Notes: generated from the sequence alone by a model not told the origin. A DNA stretch of 64,000 bases from Hyphomicrobiales bacterium (GCA_021775875.1 JAJFHA010000022.1:62001-126000); one strand, 5' to 3'. Positions 17,569-26,439 are shown, counted from the first letter of the stretch. Made by a program: numbers and translations.

Positions 17569-18372
17569 CTAATGAACCGTCGACCAAACTTTGCGTTTTG
17601 CTGCGTACAGAAGGCCGGAAAAAATCAGCAGGAACAAGAAAACCTTGAAGCCAAGCTTATGCCGCGCTTCAAGTTTTGGTTCAGCCGCCCACATCATGAA
17701 TGCCGCAACATCCTGTGAATAATTATCAACGGTACCTGGCGTGCCGTCATCATAATCCACCGAGCCTTCAAAAATCGGCTGCGGCATCGCGATCTGGTGA
17801 CCGGGAAAATAGGCATTGTAATTCATGCCAACGGCCAATTCCATATCGGCAGGCGCTTCCTCATAACCTGTCAGCAAAGCGTAGAGATAATCTACGCCAC
17901 CGACCCGTGCTTTTGCCAGCAAGGAAAGGTCTGGTGGAAACGCGCCGCCATTGGCGAGACGGGCAATCTGCTCATTGTCAAACGGTGTCGGGAACCGATC
18001 GGAAGCAATCGCCGGGCGCATGAACATATCGCCATCATCGTTCGGGCCGTCTTCGACCTCAAATTCAGACGCGATAACCTTGACCTGCTCTGGTGAAAAT
18101 CCGGGTCCGCCTTCTTCCGCCAGATTGCGGAACGATACCAGGTTCATCGAATGACAGGCCGAACAGACCTCGCGAAAGACCTTGTAGCCGCGCTGCAATT
18201 GCCCCTGATCAAAAGTACCGAACGGGCCGCTGAACGACCAGTCGATCGACGGCAATGTTGCACCCTCTCCAGCCGCGCGACTGCTGTCAGCCGGCGACAG
18301 TAGCAACATCGCCGCAGCAACAGCGGATAATCCAAACCGACCAAGGGTTTTGAGTTTTCTATGCGTTTTCAT
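17569..18372 (-). CDS. petC: Ubiquinol-cytochrome c reductase cytochrome c1 subunit
   Basis: Cytochrome c1 of the bc1 complex, which carries electrons from the Rieske centre to soluble or membrane cytochrome c. The 267-residue precursor has an N-terminal signal/anchor (LSAVAAAMLLLSPADSSRAA), the haem-attachment motif Cys70-x2-Cys73-His74 in VCSACHSMNLV, conserved downstream Met residues that could provide the axial ligand, and a C-terminal membrane helix (FKVFLFLLIFSGLLYAA). It is the last gene of petABC, 5 bases after petB. Confidence 0.97.
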   Translation of the reverse strand: MKTHRKLKTLGRFGLSAVAAAMLLLSPADSSRAAGEGATLPSIDWSFSGPFGTFDQGQLQRGYKVFREVCSACHSMNLVSFRNLAEEGGPGFSPEQVKVIASEFEVEDGPNDDGDMFMRPAIASDRFPTPFDNEQIARLANGGAFPPDLSLLAKARVGGVDYLYALLTGYEEAPADMELAVGMNYNAYFPGHQIAMPQPIFEGSVDYDDGTPGTVDNYSQDVAAFMMWAAEPKLEARHKLGFKVFLFLLIFSGLLYAAKRKVWSTVH

Positions 18373-18377
18373 CGTCT

Positions 18378-19634
18378 CTAACCCTTGCTCTCGGCTTGTC
18401 CGCCATCATCCTTGCCAAGCACCGATTGGGTGATGCTTTGCGGCAAGGTTCGTGGTCGCTCGACAAGGCCAAGGACCGGTAGAATGACCAGGAAATGGAA
18501 GAAATAATAAGCGGTCAAAATTCGTGACCAGACAACATAGGCCCCTTCCGGCGGCTTGGCACCGAGATACCCAAGACCAATGCAGACGATGACCAATACC
18601 CAGAAAAACTGCCGGTAAAGAGGACGGAAGCTTGCTGAGCGCACTTTGGAGGTATCCAGCCAGGGCAGAATAAACAGCACCATAATGGCACCAAACATCA
18701 CAATCACACCACCAAGCTTGTCCGGAATGGCGCGCAGGATTGCGTAAAATGGCAGGAAATACCATTCGGGCACAATATGTTCTGGCGTCACCAGCGAATT
18801 GGCTTTTTCATAATTGATCGGATCGCCCAGAATGTTCGGTGCGAAGAAAACAAACATTGCAAAAAACAGGATAAACACCACCAGCGCAAAGCCGTCTTTC
18901 GCTGTATAGAACGGATGGAAAGGCAGGGTATCCTGCTTTGATTTGACGTTCAGTCCGGTTGGATTGTTGTTCCCCGTCACATGCAGCGCCCAGATATGCA
19001 GCACCACAACCCCGACAATCATGAAGGGAAGCAGGTAATGCAGCGAGAAGAAACGGTTGAGCGTTGGGTTATCAACCGCAAACCCGCCCCACAAAAGCTG
19101 GGTGATCATGTCACCTACATAAGGAATTGCTGAGAATAGCGACGTGATAACAGTCGCGCCCCAGAAGCTCATCTGGCCCCATGGCAATACGTAGCCCATA
19201 AAAGCTGTCGCCATCATCAGAATGAACAGCACAACACCCAAAATCCAGAGAATTTCACGCGGTGCCTTATATGACCCGTAATAAAGACCCCGGAACATAT
19301 GAATATAAACTGCGATGAAGAACATCGACCCGCCGTTGGCGTGTACGTAGCGCAATAACCAGCCAAAATTCACGTCGCGCATTATGTGTTCAACGCTCTC
19401 AAACGCCATATCCACATGCGGAACATAATGCATGGCCAGCACAATGCCGGTCATGATCTGAACCGTGAGGCAGAACATCAAAATGCCACCAAAGGTCCAC
19501 CAGTAATTGAGATTGCGCGGTGTCGGAAATGTAACCGCTGTTGGATAGAGCAGGCCCATAATCGGGAGTCTGGATTCCATCCATTTCATGAAGCCTGATT
19601 GCGGCTGATACGGTTCCCCGTGAAGTTCACTCAT
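18378..19634 (-). CDS. petB: Cytochrome b of the bc1 complex
   Basis: The 418-residue membrane core of complex III. Haem-ligating His pairs lie in [19 protein letters not shown] and in [20 protein letters not shown], and the quinol-oxidation site motif is [13 protein letters not shown]. It has at least eight hydrophobic segments and normal alphaproteobacterial length with a short C-terminal extension. It lies between petA (11 bases upstream) and petC. Confidence 0.98.
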   Translation of the reverse strand: MSELHGEPYQPQSGFMKWMESRLPIMGLLYPTAVTFPTPRNLNYWWTFGGILMFCLTVQIMTGIVLAMHYVPHVDMAFESVEHIMRDVNFGWLLRYVHANGGSMFFIAVYIHMFRGLYYGSYKAPREILWILGVVLFILMMATAFMGYVLPWGQMSFWGATVITSLFSAIPYVGDMITQLLWGGFAVDNPTLNRFFSLHYLLPFMIVGVVVLHIWALHVTGNNNPTGLNVKSKQDTLPFHPFYTAKDGFALVVFILFFAMFVFFAPNILGDPINYEKANSLVTPEHIVPEWYFLPFYAILRAIPDKLGGVIVMFGAIMVLFILPWLDTSKVRSASFRPLYRQFFWVLVIVCIGLGYLGAKPPEGAYVVWSRILTAYYFFHFLVILPVLGLVERPRTLPQSITQSVLGKDDGGQAESKG

Positions 19635-19645
19635 GGGCTATCTCC

Positions 19646-20200
19646 TCAACCGATCTGGACGGCATCATCGCCGATAAATTCGTATTTTGGCACCAGCAGA
19701 TTTTCCGGTGCCGGGCCCTGGCGAATACGACCGGAAAGATCGTAATGCGAGCCGTGGCACGGGCAGAACCAGCCGTTAAAATCGCCCTGATCCTTGACGG
19801 GGATGCAACCAAGATGGGTGCAGACACCAACCACGATCAGCCATTCAGGTCGCACCACGCGGTTTGCATCAGACGCATCCTCAGCCCCACCAAGGCCATC
19901 GTTACGCGAGACCTGATCTTTCAGGTCGCCAAGCGGCGTATCCTGCGCGGTTTTAATTTCGGCTGGCGTACGGTGACGGATAAAGACCGGCCTGCCCTGC
20001 CACTTAACCGTAACGGTTTGCCCCAGTTCGATGGCGCTCAGATCAATTTCGATCGAGGCCAAAGCCTGGACCGAAGCATCCGGGTTCATTTGATGGATCA
20101 GGGGCCAGACCGCAGCCACCCCCCCAACCGCCGCGAAGGCACCGGTCGCGATATATAAAAAATCGCGCCGATGTGGTTCGTGCTGTTCGCTGATAGCCAC
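19646..20200 (-). CDS. petA: Ubiquinol-cytochrome c reductase Rieske iron-sulfur subunit
   Basis: The [2Fe-2S] subunit of complex III, 184 residues from a GTG start. Cluster ligands are in CTHLGCIP and CPCHGSHYD. The N-terminus carries a twin-arginine motif (HRRDFLYIATGAF), fitting Tat-dependent membrane insertion of a folded iron-sulfur protein. The GTG at 20200 sits five bases after AGAGGAG and gives a family-like N-terminus; an ATG at 20263 would add 21 unrelated residues with no ribosome site. Confidence 0.96.
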   Translation of the reverse strand: MAISEQHEPHRRDFLYIATGAFAAVGGVAAVWPLIHQMNPDASVQALASIEIDLSAIELGQTVTVKWQGRPVFIRHRTPAEIKTAQDTPLGDLKDQVSRNDGLGGAEDASDANRVVRPEWLIVVGVCTHLGCIPVKDQGDFNGWFCPCHGSHYDLSGRIRQGPAPENLLVPKYEFIGDDAVQIG

Positions 20201-20344
20201 GATCACTCCTCTTGGTTTATGCCCCCAGCCCCCCGAAGCTTCAAATATCGGGCGACCAAACAACCTGTATTTTCATACCAAAAATACGTCACCCGGTTTA
20301 TGGTCCGGGCGATGGAAAATCCAAACTTTTTTTGCACTGATACC

Positions 20345-20367
20345 CTATAATGTCCAGTGCGTTATAG
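20345..20367. promoter_or_regulatory. Divergent promoter region between petA and trmL with a small palindrome
   Basis: In the 227-base divergent gap, CTATAA (20345-20350) and TTATAG (20362-20367) form an inverted repeat. The first arm contains a perfect TATAAT (20346-20351) reading toward trmL, and the second contains TATAAC reading toward petA. No good -35 hexamer is visible for either, so this is a weak assignment. Confidence 0.35.
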
Positions 20368-20427
20368 ACAGAAAACGCAAAACCCCTTGGAATCTTTCCA
20401 AATATATCAGCAACAGAGCTTTGAACC

Positions 20428-20916
20428 GTGAAAATAGCCCTATACCAGCCGGATATTCCGCAAAATACCGGCACAATCCTGCGCCTGGCGGCCTGTTTGG
20501 GAATTGGCGTTGATCTGATTGAGCCTGCCGGATTCCCGATGTCCGATCGTGCCTTCCGTCGCGCCGGCATGGATTATCTCGACCAGGTCGAGATCAACCG
20601 CCACAAATCGTTTCAGGACTTTAACGAAAACCGGCAAAATCCGCCGTTAAACGAATCACCGTCGCGCCTCATTTTGCTGACTACCAGGGGAGACATCCCC
20701 TATTGCGACTTCGCGTTTCAGCCCTCCGATACCCTGTTGTTGGGCCGCGAAACCGCTGGCGTGCCGGAAGATATCCATGACCTCGCCGATGCCTGTTTGC
20801 TTATCCCCATGCGCCCCGGACTGCGCTCCATCAACGTGGCGGTTACAGCCGCCATGGTGGTCGGCGAAGCGCTGCGGCAAACCGATGGGTTTCCAAAGCC
20901 TGCGCCAGTGATGTAA
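20428..20916 (+). CDS. trmL: tRNA (cytidine(34)-2'-O)-methyltransferase
   Basis: TrmL is a small SPOUT methyltransferase that 2'-O-methylates position 34 of tRNA-Leu isoacceptors. The 162-residue protein uses a GTG start and shows KIALYQPDIPQNTGTILRLAA, the LLLGRETAGVP strand-loop, and the knotted SAM site LLIPMRPGLRSINVAVTAAM. Length is normal. Confidence 0.95.
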   Translation: MKIALYQPDIPQNTGTILRLAACLGIGVDLIEPAGFPMSDRAFRRAGMDYLDQVEINRHKSFQDFNENRQNPPLNESPSRLILLTTRGDIPYCDFAFQPSDTLLLGRETAGVPEDIHDLADACLLIPMRPGLRSINVAVTAAMVVGEALRQTDGFPKPAPVM

Positions 20917-20927
20917 GACATCATCAC

Positions 20928-21569
20928 ATGAGTTGGGGAAAACCACGACGCGGCAAACGCGGCTATCACCACGGCAATCTGCGCGAAGCGCTTGTCGACG
21001 CCGCCCTTGGCTTGATCTCGGAACGCGGAGCCGAAGCTGTGACGCTGGCCGAGGTTGCCCGCATCGCTGGCGTCAGCACGGCTGCCCCCTATCGCCATTT
21101 CGCCGACCGGGACGCCCTGATGGTTGAAGTTGGCAAACGCGGCTTTTCCCGCTTTGCCGAAACCCTGCAGGCCGCCACCCCGCCAGGCGACGCCGCGCCC
21201 CTGGACGTGCTCCAGGCCATCGGCCGCGCCTATATCCAGTTTGCCAGATCAGAACCAGCGCTCTACGCCGCCATGTTCGAAGGCGGCGTCCCGCCATCCG
21301 CAAATTCAGGCTTGTCGAGCGAGGCCGAACGCGCTTTCAGCTCCCTGCAGGAAACCTGCGAGCGCCTCTATGAGACCCTGCCCAAAGAAAAACGCGCCCC
21401 CGCCCTGATGATGGCGTTGCACATCTGGGCCCTCTCCCACGGCATCGCGTCGCTGTTTGCCCGCTCAGACCGCGGCCGCCGCCCGATCCCCGTCCCGGCG
21501 GAAGATTTGCTGGAAGCCGGCGTGTTGATCTACCTCCACGGCTTGGGGTTCGAGCAAGGGGACGATTGA
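20928..21569 (+). CDS. TetR/AcrR-family transcriptional regulator
   Basis: A 213-residue regulator with a well-formed TetR helix-turn-helix (AEVARIAGVSTAAPYRHFADRDAL, about residues 41-64) and a C-terminal ligand/dimer domain of the WHG type (residues about 85-190; HIWALSHGIASLF). The gene starts 11 bases after trmL and may be co-transcribed. Its third-position GC is visibly higher than that of trmL. The target is unknown; no efflux or metabolic gene is adjacent. Confidence 0.92.
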   Translation: MSWGKPRRGKRGYHHGNLREALVDAALGLISERGAEAVTLAEVARIAGVSTAAPYRHFADRDALMVEVGKRGFSRFAETLQAATPPGDAAPLDVLQAIGRAYIQFARSEPALYAAMFEGGVPPSANSGLSSEAERAFSSLQETCERLYETLPKEKRAPALMMALHIWALSHGIASLFARSDRGRRPIPVPAEDLLEAGVLIYLHGLGFEQGDD

Positions 21570-21591
21570 GGGGGACATTAAGCACCCCAAC

Positions 21592-21726
21592 CGTCATTCC
21601 GGGATAAACCGGATTCCAGCGCAGACGTGCCACAATTGAAATCGCTGAAGACTGGATCCCGGATCGCGCTGCGGATCAATATTGAGGCATGAAAACCATC
21701 CGGGCCGCAGCTTGTCCGGGATGACG
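21592..21726. repeat. Dispersed palindromic element, copy 1
   Basis: A 135-bp unit with inverted ends (CGTCATTCCGGGATAA at the left, TTGTCCGGGATGACG at the right). It matches the element at 24781-24913 over most of its length, including CTGGATCCCGGATCGCGC and the AAACCATCCGG segment near the right end. It lies in the 524-base gene-free stretch after the TetR gene. No coding sequence is supported within it. Confidence 0.8.
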
Positions 21727-21753
21727 AGTGAGTGGGGCCTTCTCAGCTCCCCT

Positions 21754-22027
21754 CGTCTTTCCGGCGAAAGCCGAAATCCAGTCATCTTCGTAAAATTCCT
21801 TATCGCAACCACCTCCCCGCTCCGTCATTCCCGTGCTCGTCACGGGAATCCATTCCGCTGACCTCTCCCCAATTCGCTTACTCTCAGATATGGGCCTCGG
21901 AACGGTCCAAGATGACGAACGTAGCAAAGCCCCCTCATCGTCATTCCGGCGAAAGCCGGAATCCAGCCTCTTCGTGAAAACCCAATCGCAACCACCGCTC
22001 TGGATCCCGGCTTTCGCCGGGATGACG
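21754..22027. repeat. Cluster of REP-like palindromes
   Basis: Continuation of the gene-free stretch. 21939-22027 is a compact unit with long inverted ends (CGTCATTCCGGCGAAAGCC at the left, GGCTTTCGCCGGGATGACG at the right). 21754 to about 21823 is a partial, diverged copy sharing the ATCGCAACCACC interior. 21825-21853 holds a separate perfect hairpin (ATTCCCGTG/CACGGGAAT). Repeats with these CGTCATTCC ends are common between genes in proteobacteria and can act in RNA stability or termination. Confidence 0.78.
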
Positions 22028-22058
22028 GTTAACATGCAAAGCACACTCGACCCATACA

Positions 22059-22087
22059 TTGAAAATGTGTAGCTTTCATGCTACATA
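22059..22087 (+). promoter_or_regulatory. Promoter and palindromic operator of the toxin-antitoxin pair
   Basis: TTGAAA (22059-22064) and TACATA (22082-22087) are spaced by 17 bases. The perfect inverted repeat TGTAGC-TTTCAT-GCTACA (22068-22085) covers the spacer and -10. An operator placed this way fits the autorepression typical of toxin-antitoxin operons. The toxin start follows 6 bases after the -10, so either translation uses a very short leader or transcription starts elsewhere. Confidence 0.55.
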
Positions 22088-22093
22088 TCAAAA

Positions 22094-22432
22094 ATGAGAC
22101 GGTACAGGATTGAGAGTTACATTTCCGCAAATGGCGACGCACCATTTGCGGAATGGCTGGCCCGGCTGAAGAATAAAACCGTCAAAACCAAACTCTATGC
22201 CCGCCTGGACCGCGCTAGCTACGGTAATTTTGGTGACTGGAAAGCCTTGAAAGCTACTGACGGCGTCTGCGAAATGCGCGAACATACAGGACAAGGCTAC
22301 CGCATATATTACGCTATTTTGGACCGGAAAATTGTTTTGCTATTGGCAGGTTCAACCAAAAAGCAGCAGTCCAAAACCATCGCCAAGGCTACAGAATATC
22401 TGGCCGATTACAAACAGAGGACGAACAAATGA
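22094..22432 (+). CDS. Type II toxin, HigB/RelE-like (HI1419 family)
   Basis: A 112-residue member of the phage-derived Gp49/HigB-like family of the RelE/ParE fold. Typical segments are FAEWLARLKNKTVKTKLYARLDRASYGNFGDWKAL, the strand ending CEMREHTGQGYRIYY, and the C-terminal VLLLAGSTKKQQSKTIAKA. Such toxins generally cut mRNA on the ribosome. It is coupled to the antitoxin by ATGA; toxin-first order is usual for this family. Confidence 0.92.
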   Translation: MRRYRIESYISANGDAPFAEWLARLKNKTVKTKLYARLDRASYGNFGDWKALKATDGVCEMREHTGQGYRIYYAILDRKIVLLLAGSTKKQQSKTIAKATEYLADYKQRTNK

Positions 22433-22734
22433 CCGCTCCAAGCAAACCCTTTGATTTCAGCGGTCGCGACGAATTGTTGCGCGACCCGGAACAAGCCGCC
22501 CTTTATCTCGAAGAATGCCTCGTTGACGGTAACATGGAACTTTTCCAGGTAGCCCTGCGCAATGTCGCCAAAGCCCAGCAAGGCGGCGTCCGCGCGGTCG
22601 CCAAACAAGCCGAGCTAAACCGCGAAAATCTCTACCGCGCCTTATCCAAAACCGGCAAGCCCCAGATGGAAACAATCACCAAAATGCTATCTGCATTGGG
22701 AATGCGGATTACGATAACGCCTGATACACCTTAA
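22429..22734 (+). CDS. Antitoxin of the HigA-like (HI1420) family
   Basis: A 101-residue DNA-binding antitoxin. The N-terminal half includes LRDPEQAALYLEECLVDG, typical of the addiction-module antidote HI1420 family. The C-terminal half is a helix-turn-helix of the Xre/lambda type (AVAKQAELNRENLYRALSK, then TITKMLSALGMRITI). It should neutralise the upstream toxin and repress the operon through the palindrome at 22068-22085. Confidence 0.92.
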   Translation: MTAPSKPFDFSGRDELLRDPEQAALYLEECLVDGNMELFQVALRNVAKAQQGGVRAVAKQAELNRENLYRALSKTGKPQMETITKMLSALGMRITITPDTP

Positions 22735-22779
22735 CCCAACTACCAAACTGTCCAGTATATCGAGGTCACTTCATAATTC

Positions 22780-23112
22780 ATGAGAAAAATCATTTTTATC
22801 GTTCTGTTGTTGATGTTGCCGATGAGTGTTTCGGCACAAAATAATACAATGTCGGCAGGCAATATTTTGAGCGTGTGTACAACTGCTTCAATGCACTGGA
22901 TAGATTTCTGCAATGGTTTTTTTCAAGCTCTTCACGACCATGCTGTACTACAGGGGATTGCGTGCACACCTAGTGGAATTTCACGAGATGATTTAGTTGA
23001 GCTTTTTCAGCACGAAGCGGCGAGGAACATACAATCTGATCCGTCAATTAGAGAGCAGCCCGCTTTATCCATTGGCACTGATATTTTAGGCAAGGCTTTC
23101 CCGTGCAGATAG
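22780..23112 (+). CDS. Rap1a/Tai-like small exported protein
   Basis: A 110-residue protein with a signal peptide (MRKIIFIVLLLMLPMSVSA, cleavage after residue 19). The mature part has the four-Cys pattern of the Rap1a/Tai domain: ILSVCTT, DFCNGFF, GIACTPSG and a terminal FPCR. Characterised members are periplasmic immunity proteins against type VI secreted amidases, but many alphaproteobacterial members are orphans with unknown roles. No cognate effector is visible. AT content is higher than in neighbours. Confidence 0.75.
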   Translation: MRKIIFIVLLLMLPMSVSAQNNTMSAGNILSVCTTASMHWIDFCNGFFQALHDHAVLQGIACTPSGISRDDLVELFQHEAARNIQSDPSIREQPALSIGTDILGKAFPCR

Positions 23113-23271
23113 AGCCACCGGCATTTCAAGGTTATTGAATTCAAAATAGTGACTTTGCTAATTTCTATGCCATTTTAGAGTACGCCACCCAAATCCCTCC
23201 ACCCCTTGACATCCACCCCTGCTTCCACCATCTATGTGAATGTTAGTAACATTAACACTGGAGCATGGAAG

Positions 23272-23649
23272 ATGGACCTTATTGAGAAGATGGACGGTTA
23301 TGGAAAAGGGGCTTGGATCGCTGCGATGGTCCTTGGCTTCATTCTTTTCTGGCCGGTCGGTCTGGCGGTTCTGTTCTTTCTGATATGGAGCGGACGAATG
23401 GGATGTAAAGGACGACACTGGCGCGGGCGCGCGCATCGTATGAGCGGGACAACCCGCACAAGCGGCAACAGCGCATTTGACGAATACAAGACGGCGACGA
23501 TTGACAGGCTTGAAGAAGAACAGTCGGCATTCAAGGATTTCCTTGATAATTTGCGTCGCTCAAAAGACAAGGCCGAGTTCGACCAGTTTATGGACGATCT
23601 GAAAAGCGGCAAATCAGGCAACGGCCCCTCACCCGAGCCTGCCGCCTAG
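23272..23649 (+). CDS. DUF2852 family membrane protein
   Basis: A 125-residue protein from the start MDLIEKMDGYG. One or two hydrophobic segments lie at about residues 12-40 (AAMVLGFILFWPVGLAVLFFL, with the family's WPVG turn), followed by a basic patch, a Ser/Thr/Gly linker and a charged C-terminal helix (YKTATIDRLEEEQSAFKDFL). The family is common in Alphaproteobacteria and has no known function. A strong terminator follows. Confidence 0.85.
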   Translation: MDLIEKMDGYGKGAWIAAMVLGFILFWPVGLAVLFFLIWSGRMGCKGRHWRGRAHRMSGTTRTSGNSAFDEYKTATIDRLEEEQSAFKDFLDNLRRSKDKAEFDQFMDDLKSGKSGNGPSPEPAA

Positions 23650-23670
23650 AGGCTGATCCTTCTCGACCCC

Positions 23671-23703
23671 AAGCCGCCCGCTTTTCCGGGCGGCTTCTTT
23701 TAT
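23671..23703 (+). terminator. Rho-independent terminator
   Basis: Perfect 10-bp stem AAGCCGCCCG/CGGGCGGCTT with a 6-base loop, followed by CTTTTAT. It lies 21 bases after the DUF2852 stop on the same strand. Confidence 0.88.
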
Positions 23704-23739
23704 GGGAAAACCGCGCACACCCCAAGACAAACAAGAATT

Positions 23740-23762
23740 CCCTCTCCCCATTGGGGAGAGGG
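23740..23762. repeat. CCCTCTCCCC palindrome
   Basis: Perfect inverted repeat CCCTCTCCCC-ATT-GGGGAGAGGG, followed by TTAGGGTGAGGGGG. This motif is a frequent intergenic repeat in many proteobacterial genomes. It could form a hairpin in transcripts of either strand; no T-run follows it. Confidence 0.65.
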
Positions 23763-23899
23763 TTAGGGTGAGGGGGTTATGATAGCAAATTGTCACCCGG
23801 ATTTGGGGCCACGACTTAACTGCCTGCTGGACTCTGCATTCAGGTTGCGTCTAGGAAAAGCACATTGCATCTCCAATCCCGAGCCAAAATGAGAAGCCC

Positions 23900-24772
23900 A
23901 TGTCCGACCTGACCGAACAGCAAAAAACCCGCGCCACCGACTGGTTCGCCGCATTACGTGACCGGATTTGCAGCGCGTTCGAGGTGATCGAAGACCAAAT
24001 AGGCGACGGCCCTTCTGGCGGTGGCGACGCTGGTCGCTTCAAACGCACCCCCTGGGAGCGGGCGGAGGATGGTGGTGGCGGAGTCATGTCGATCATGAAA
24101 GGCCGCGTGTTTGAAAAAGTCGGCGTGCATGCATCAACCGTCCACGGCGAATTCTCGGAAGATTTCAGAAACCAGATCCCCGGCGCTGATGTTGACCCTC
24201 GCTTCTGGGCCAGCGGTATTTCGCTGATCGCGCATCTCTGGAACCCGCATATCCCCGCCGTCCATATGAACACCCGGATGGTGATGACCTCGCAGAATTG
24301 GTTCGGCGGCGGCGCCGATCTGACCCCGGTTCTGGACGCCCGGCGGACCCAGGATGACCCGGATACAGTAGCTTTCCACAAAGCCATGGAACAGGCCTGT
24401 GTGGGGCATGAATGCGCCGATTACCCGGATTTCAAAGCCTGGTGCGACCGGTATTTTTACCTGCCCCACCGCGACGAACCGCGCGGCACCGGCGGCATTT
24501 TTTACGACCATCTGAATTCCGGCGATTGGGACGCCGATTTTGATTTCACAAAAAGCGTCGGCGAAGCCTTTCTCAGCGTCTACCCGGAACTTGTGAAGCG
24601 TAATATGATGACAACATGGACGGATACTGAGCGCGAAGAACAATTGATCCGGCGTGGGCGCTACGTGGAATTCAACCTGCTCTATGATCGCGGCACAACC
24701 TTCGGCCTGAAAACCGGCGGCAACGTGGATAGCATCCTCTCCTCAATGCCGCCCGAAGTGAAATGGCCTTAA
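23900..24772 (+). CDS. hemF: Oxygen-dependent coproporphyrinogen III oxidase
   Basis: HemF converts coproporphyrinogen III to protoporphyrinogen IX with O2 in haem synthesis. The 290-residue protein has the family landmarks [62 protein letters not shown] and the C-terminal [21 protein letters not shown]. Length is normal. Its presence means the organism makes haem aerobically, in line with the bc1 complex in this window. Confidence 0.98.
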   Translation: MSDLTEQQKTRATDWFAALRDRICSAFEVIEDQIGDGPSGGGDAGRFKRTPWERAEDGGGGVMSIMKGRVFEKVGVHASTVHGEFSEDFRNQIPGADVDPRFWASGISLIAHLWNPHIPAVHMNTRMVMTSQNWFGGGADLTPVLDARRTQDDPDTVAFHKAMEQACVGHECADYPDFKAWCDRYFYLPHRDEPRGTGGIFYDHLNSGDWDADFDFTKSVGEAFLSVYPELVKRNMMTTWTDTEREEQLIRRGRYVEFNLLYDRGTTFGLKTGGNVDSILSSMPPEVKWP

Positions 24773-24780
24773 TCTACATT

Positions 24781-24913
24781 CGTCATTCCGGCGAAAGCCG
24801 GAATCCAGAACGATGGTGCCTCAACCGAGATTGCTAAAGCTGGATCCCGGATCGCGCAGCGGGGGCCATCGGGGCATGTAAACCATCCGGACCGCTGCTT
24901 GCCCGGAATGACG
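24781..24913. repeat. Dispersed palindromic element, copy 2
   Basis: A 133-bp relative of the element at 21592-21726, in the convergent gap between hemF and cca. It starts CGTCATTCCGGCGAAAG and ends TTGCCCGGAATGACG, sharing the CTGGATCCCGGATCGCGC block with the first copy. Position between two converging 3' ends would suit a bidirectional terminator-like role. Confidence 0.8.
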
Positions 24914-24918
24914 AGTTA

Positions 24919-26157
24919 CTATTTTTCAGATATTGCCTCTTCTAACAAAGCCTCAAATGCCGCCTTGTGTTCCGGGTAATCCGCAGCAATCCACAGACTT
25001 TCAGCACGCTTCAGAATATCGCCAATTCTGGGGCCCGGTTCGAAACCACGCGACAGCAAATCTTCACCGCGTAACATGAAATCTGGTGCGTGCCATCGTG
25101 TGGGCAGCTCCCACAAAGTTTGCCAATCAGATGTATCCCCACCCGGCGACACGGTCCAATTGTTCAAAAGCCGATCACGAAAAGCCGCCACCTCCAACCG
25201 GTATAAAGTTTCTTTTCGCTCCGGTTCCCCAAGGCTTGGCGACAGATGTCGAGCCTCATCAAGAGCCGCTTTCATCCGCGCGGTCTCATCTTTGGAGAAT
25301 CTGAGCCGGGGAGCCAGCCGCGTGATATCTTCACGGACCCGAACCGCAAGCACCATCAGCCGCAATAGCGGGTCCGGTTCAAGCGACAGAATTTCCTCGA
25401 TGTCACAAAGCCGCACCAACGCACCCGGATACACAACCCCGCCGAGGAGACTATTTAAAATACCAGTATGAGCAAAGTCCGCTACAGCATTCAAGCAACA
25501 TTTAACCGCCAGCAATTTCAGCAATTCAGCCCGCACCCGCTCCGCCGACAAACCAGCTACGCCGTCCCGACCACGGATACAGGCGGCCAAACCGTCAGCA
25601 TCCGCCGGGCCATTGCCAAATCTGGCCGTAAATCTGAAAAAGCGCAAAATACGCAGATAATCTTCGGCAACCCGCGCGTCGGCATCGCCAATGAACCGGA
25701 CCCGCCCGGCGGCTAAATCCTGCCGCCCGCCAAATGGATCATGCAACGCCCCGTCGGCATCGGCGTAAATCGCGTTGATAGTGAAATCACGCCGCGCCGC
25801 ATCGGCTTCCCAGTCGCGTGTAAACGCCACATCGGCGTGGCGTCCATGGCTTCGCACGTCCACCCGCAGCGTTGTGACCTGAAATTCAAAGCCTTCTTTC
25901 AGGGCGGTCAGGGTGCCGTGATCCTTGCCGGTCTCAACGACCCGAAAGCCCGCATCCGCCAGAAACCCGGCTACCGCATCAGGCTCAAATTCGGTAGCTA
26001 CATCAATATCTGAAACAGGCAAACCCGCTAAGGCGTTGCGTACCGCGCCGCCAACAACACGGGCCACTGCCCCGTCCCGGCTGAGAGCTGACAGCAATGC
26101 TTGAAGGTTTTTTTCCTGAAGCCAATCAGCATTTTTTGGCAAGCGATCGAGGGTCAT
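24919..26157 (-). CDS. cca: CCA tRNA nucleotidyltransferase (class II)
   Basis: Adds or repairs the 3' CCA of tRNAs. The 412-residue protein has the nucleotidyltransferase head with GGAVRNALAG and DIDVATE (about residues 36-56; the catalytic Asp pair), and the RRDFTINAIYAD and EDYLRILRFFRFTARFG neck motifs. The C-terminal body is divergent, as usual. A CCA- or poly(A)-adding role cannot be separated by sequence alone, but this compact alphaproteobacterial form is normally the CCA enzyme. Confidence 0.93.
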   Translation of the reverse strand: MTLDRLPKNADWLQEKNLQALLSALSRDGAVARVVGGAVRNALAGLPVSDIDVATEFEPDAVAGFLADAGFRVVETGKDHGTLTALKEGFEFQVTTLRVDVRSHGRHADVAFTRDWEADAARRDFTINAIYADADGALHDPFGGRQDLAAGRVRFIGDADARVAEDYLRILRFFRFTARFGNGPADADGLAACIRGRDGVAGLSAERVRAELLKLLAVKCCLNAVADFAHTGILNSLLGGVVYPGALVRLCDIEEILSLEPDPLLRLMVLAVRVREDITRLAPRLRFSKDETARMKAALDEARHLSPSLGEPERKETLYRLEVAAFRDRLLNNWTVSPGGDTSDWQTLWELPTRWHAPDFMLRGEDLLSRGFEPGPRIGDILKRAESLWIAADYPEHKAAFEALLEEAISEK

Positions 26158-26166
26158 CGCCGACGC

Positions 26167-26439
26167 CTAATCCTGATTTTCGAAATGACCCGGCACAACT
26201 TTGCCGTCACGAATAACGGCCGGCACATAATCGCTTTCCGTACCGCTGCCGGAAAATGTTGCAAACCCGACCATACCGAGTGCGATTAGTCCCATGCCTG
26301 CGAGAAACAGTTTGTAAATCGGCGCATCCAGCCAAAACCCCTTTCCCATCCGCTGGCGGCGAACAAGGAAAAGATAGCTCGCATATACCGCGAACGGCAC
26401 CAGAAACAGCAGAAATTCAAAAAAAGCGATCCTGATCAC
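26167..26439 (-). CDS. DUF6111 family membrane protein
   Basis: A 90-residue protein with two hydrophobic segments (FFEFLLFLVPFAVYASYLFL and FLAGMGLIALGMVGFATF) separated by a short basic loop and followed by a polar tail (YVPAVIRDGKVVPGHF). It lies between the Nudix gene (4-base overlap) and cca (9-base gap). The family is restricted to Alphaproteobacteria and no function is known. Confidence 0.85.
   Translation of the reverse strand: MIRIAFFEFLLFLVPFAVYASYLFLVRRQRMGKGFWLDAPIYKLFLAGMGLIALGMVGFATFSGSGTESDYVPAVIRDGKVVPGHFENQD

Noticed and set aside
21592-22027. Possible CRISPR array
   Set aside because: Repeats differ in length and orientation, are palindromic over long arms, and have no regular spacers or cas genes nearby.
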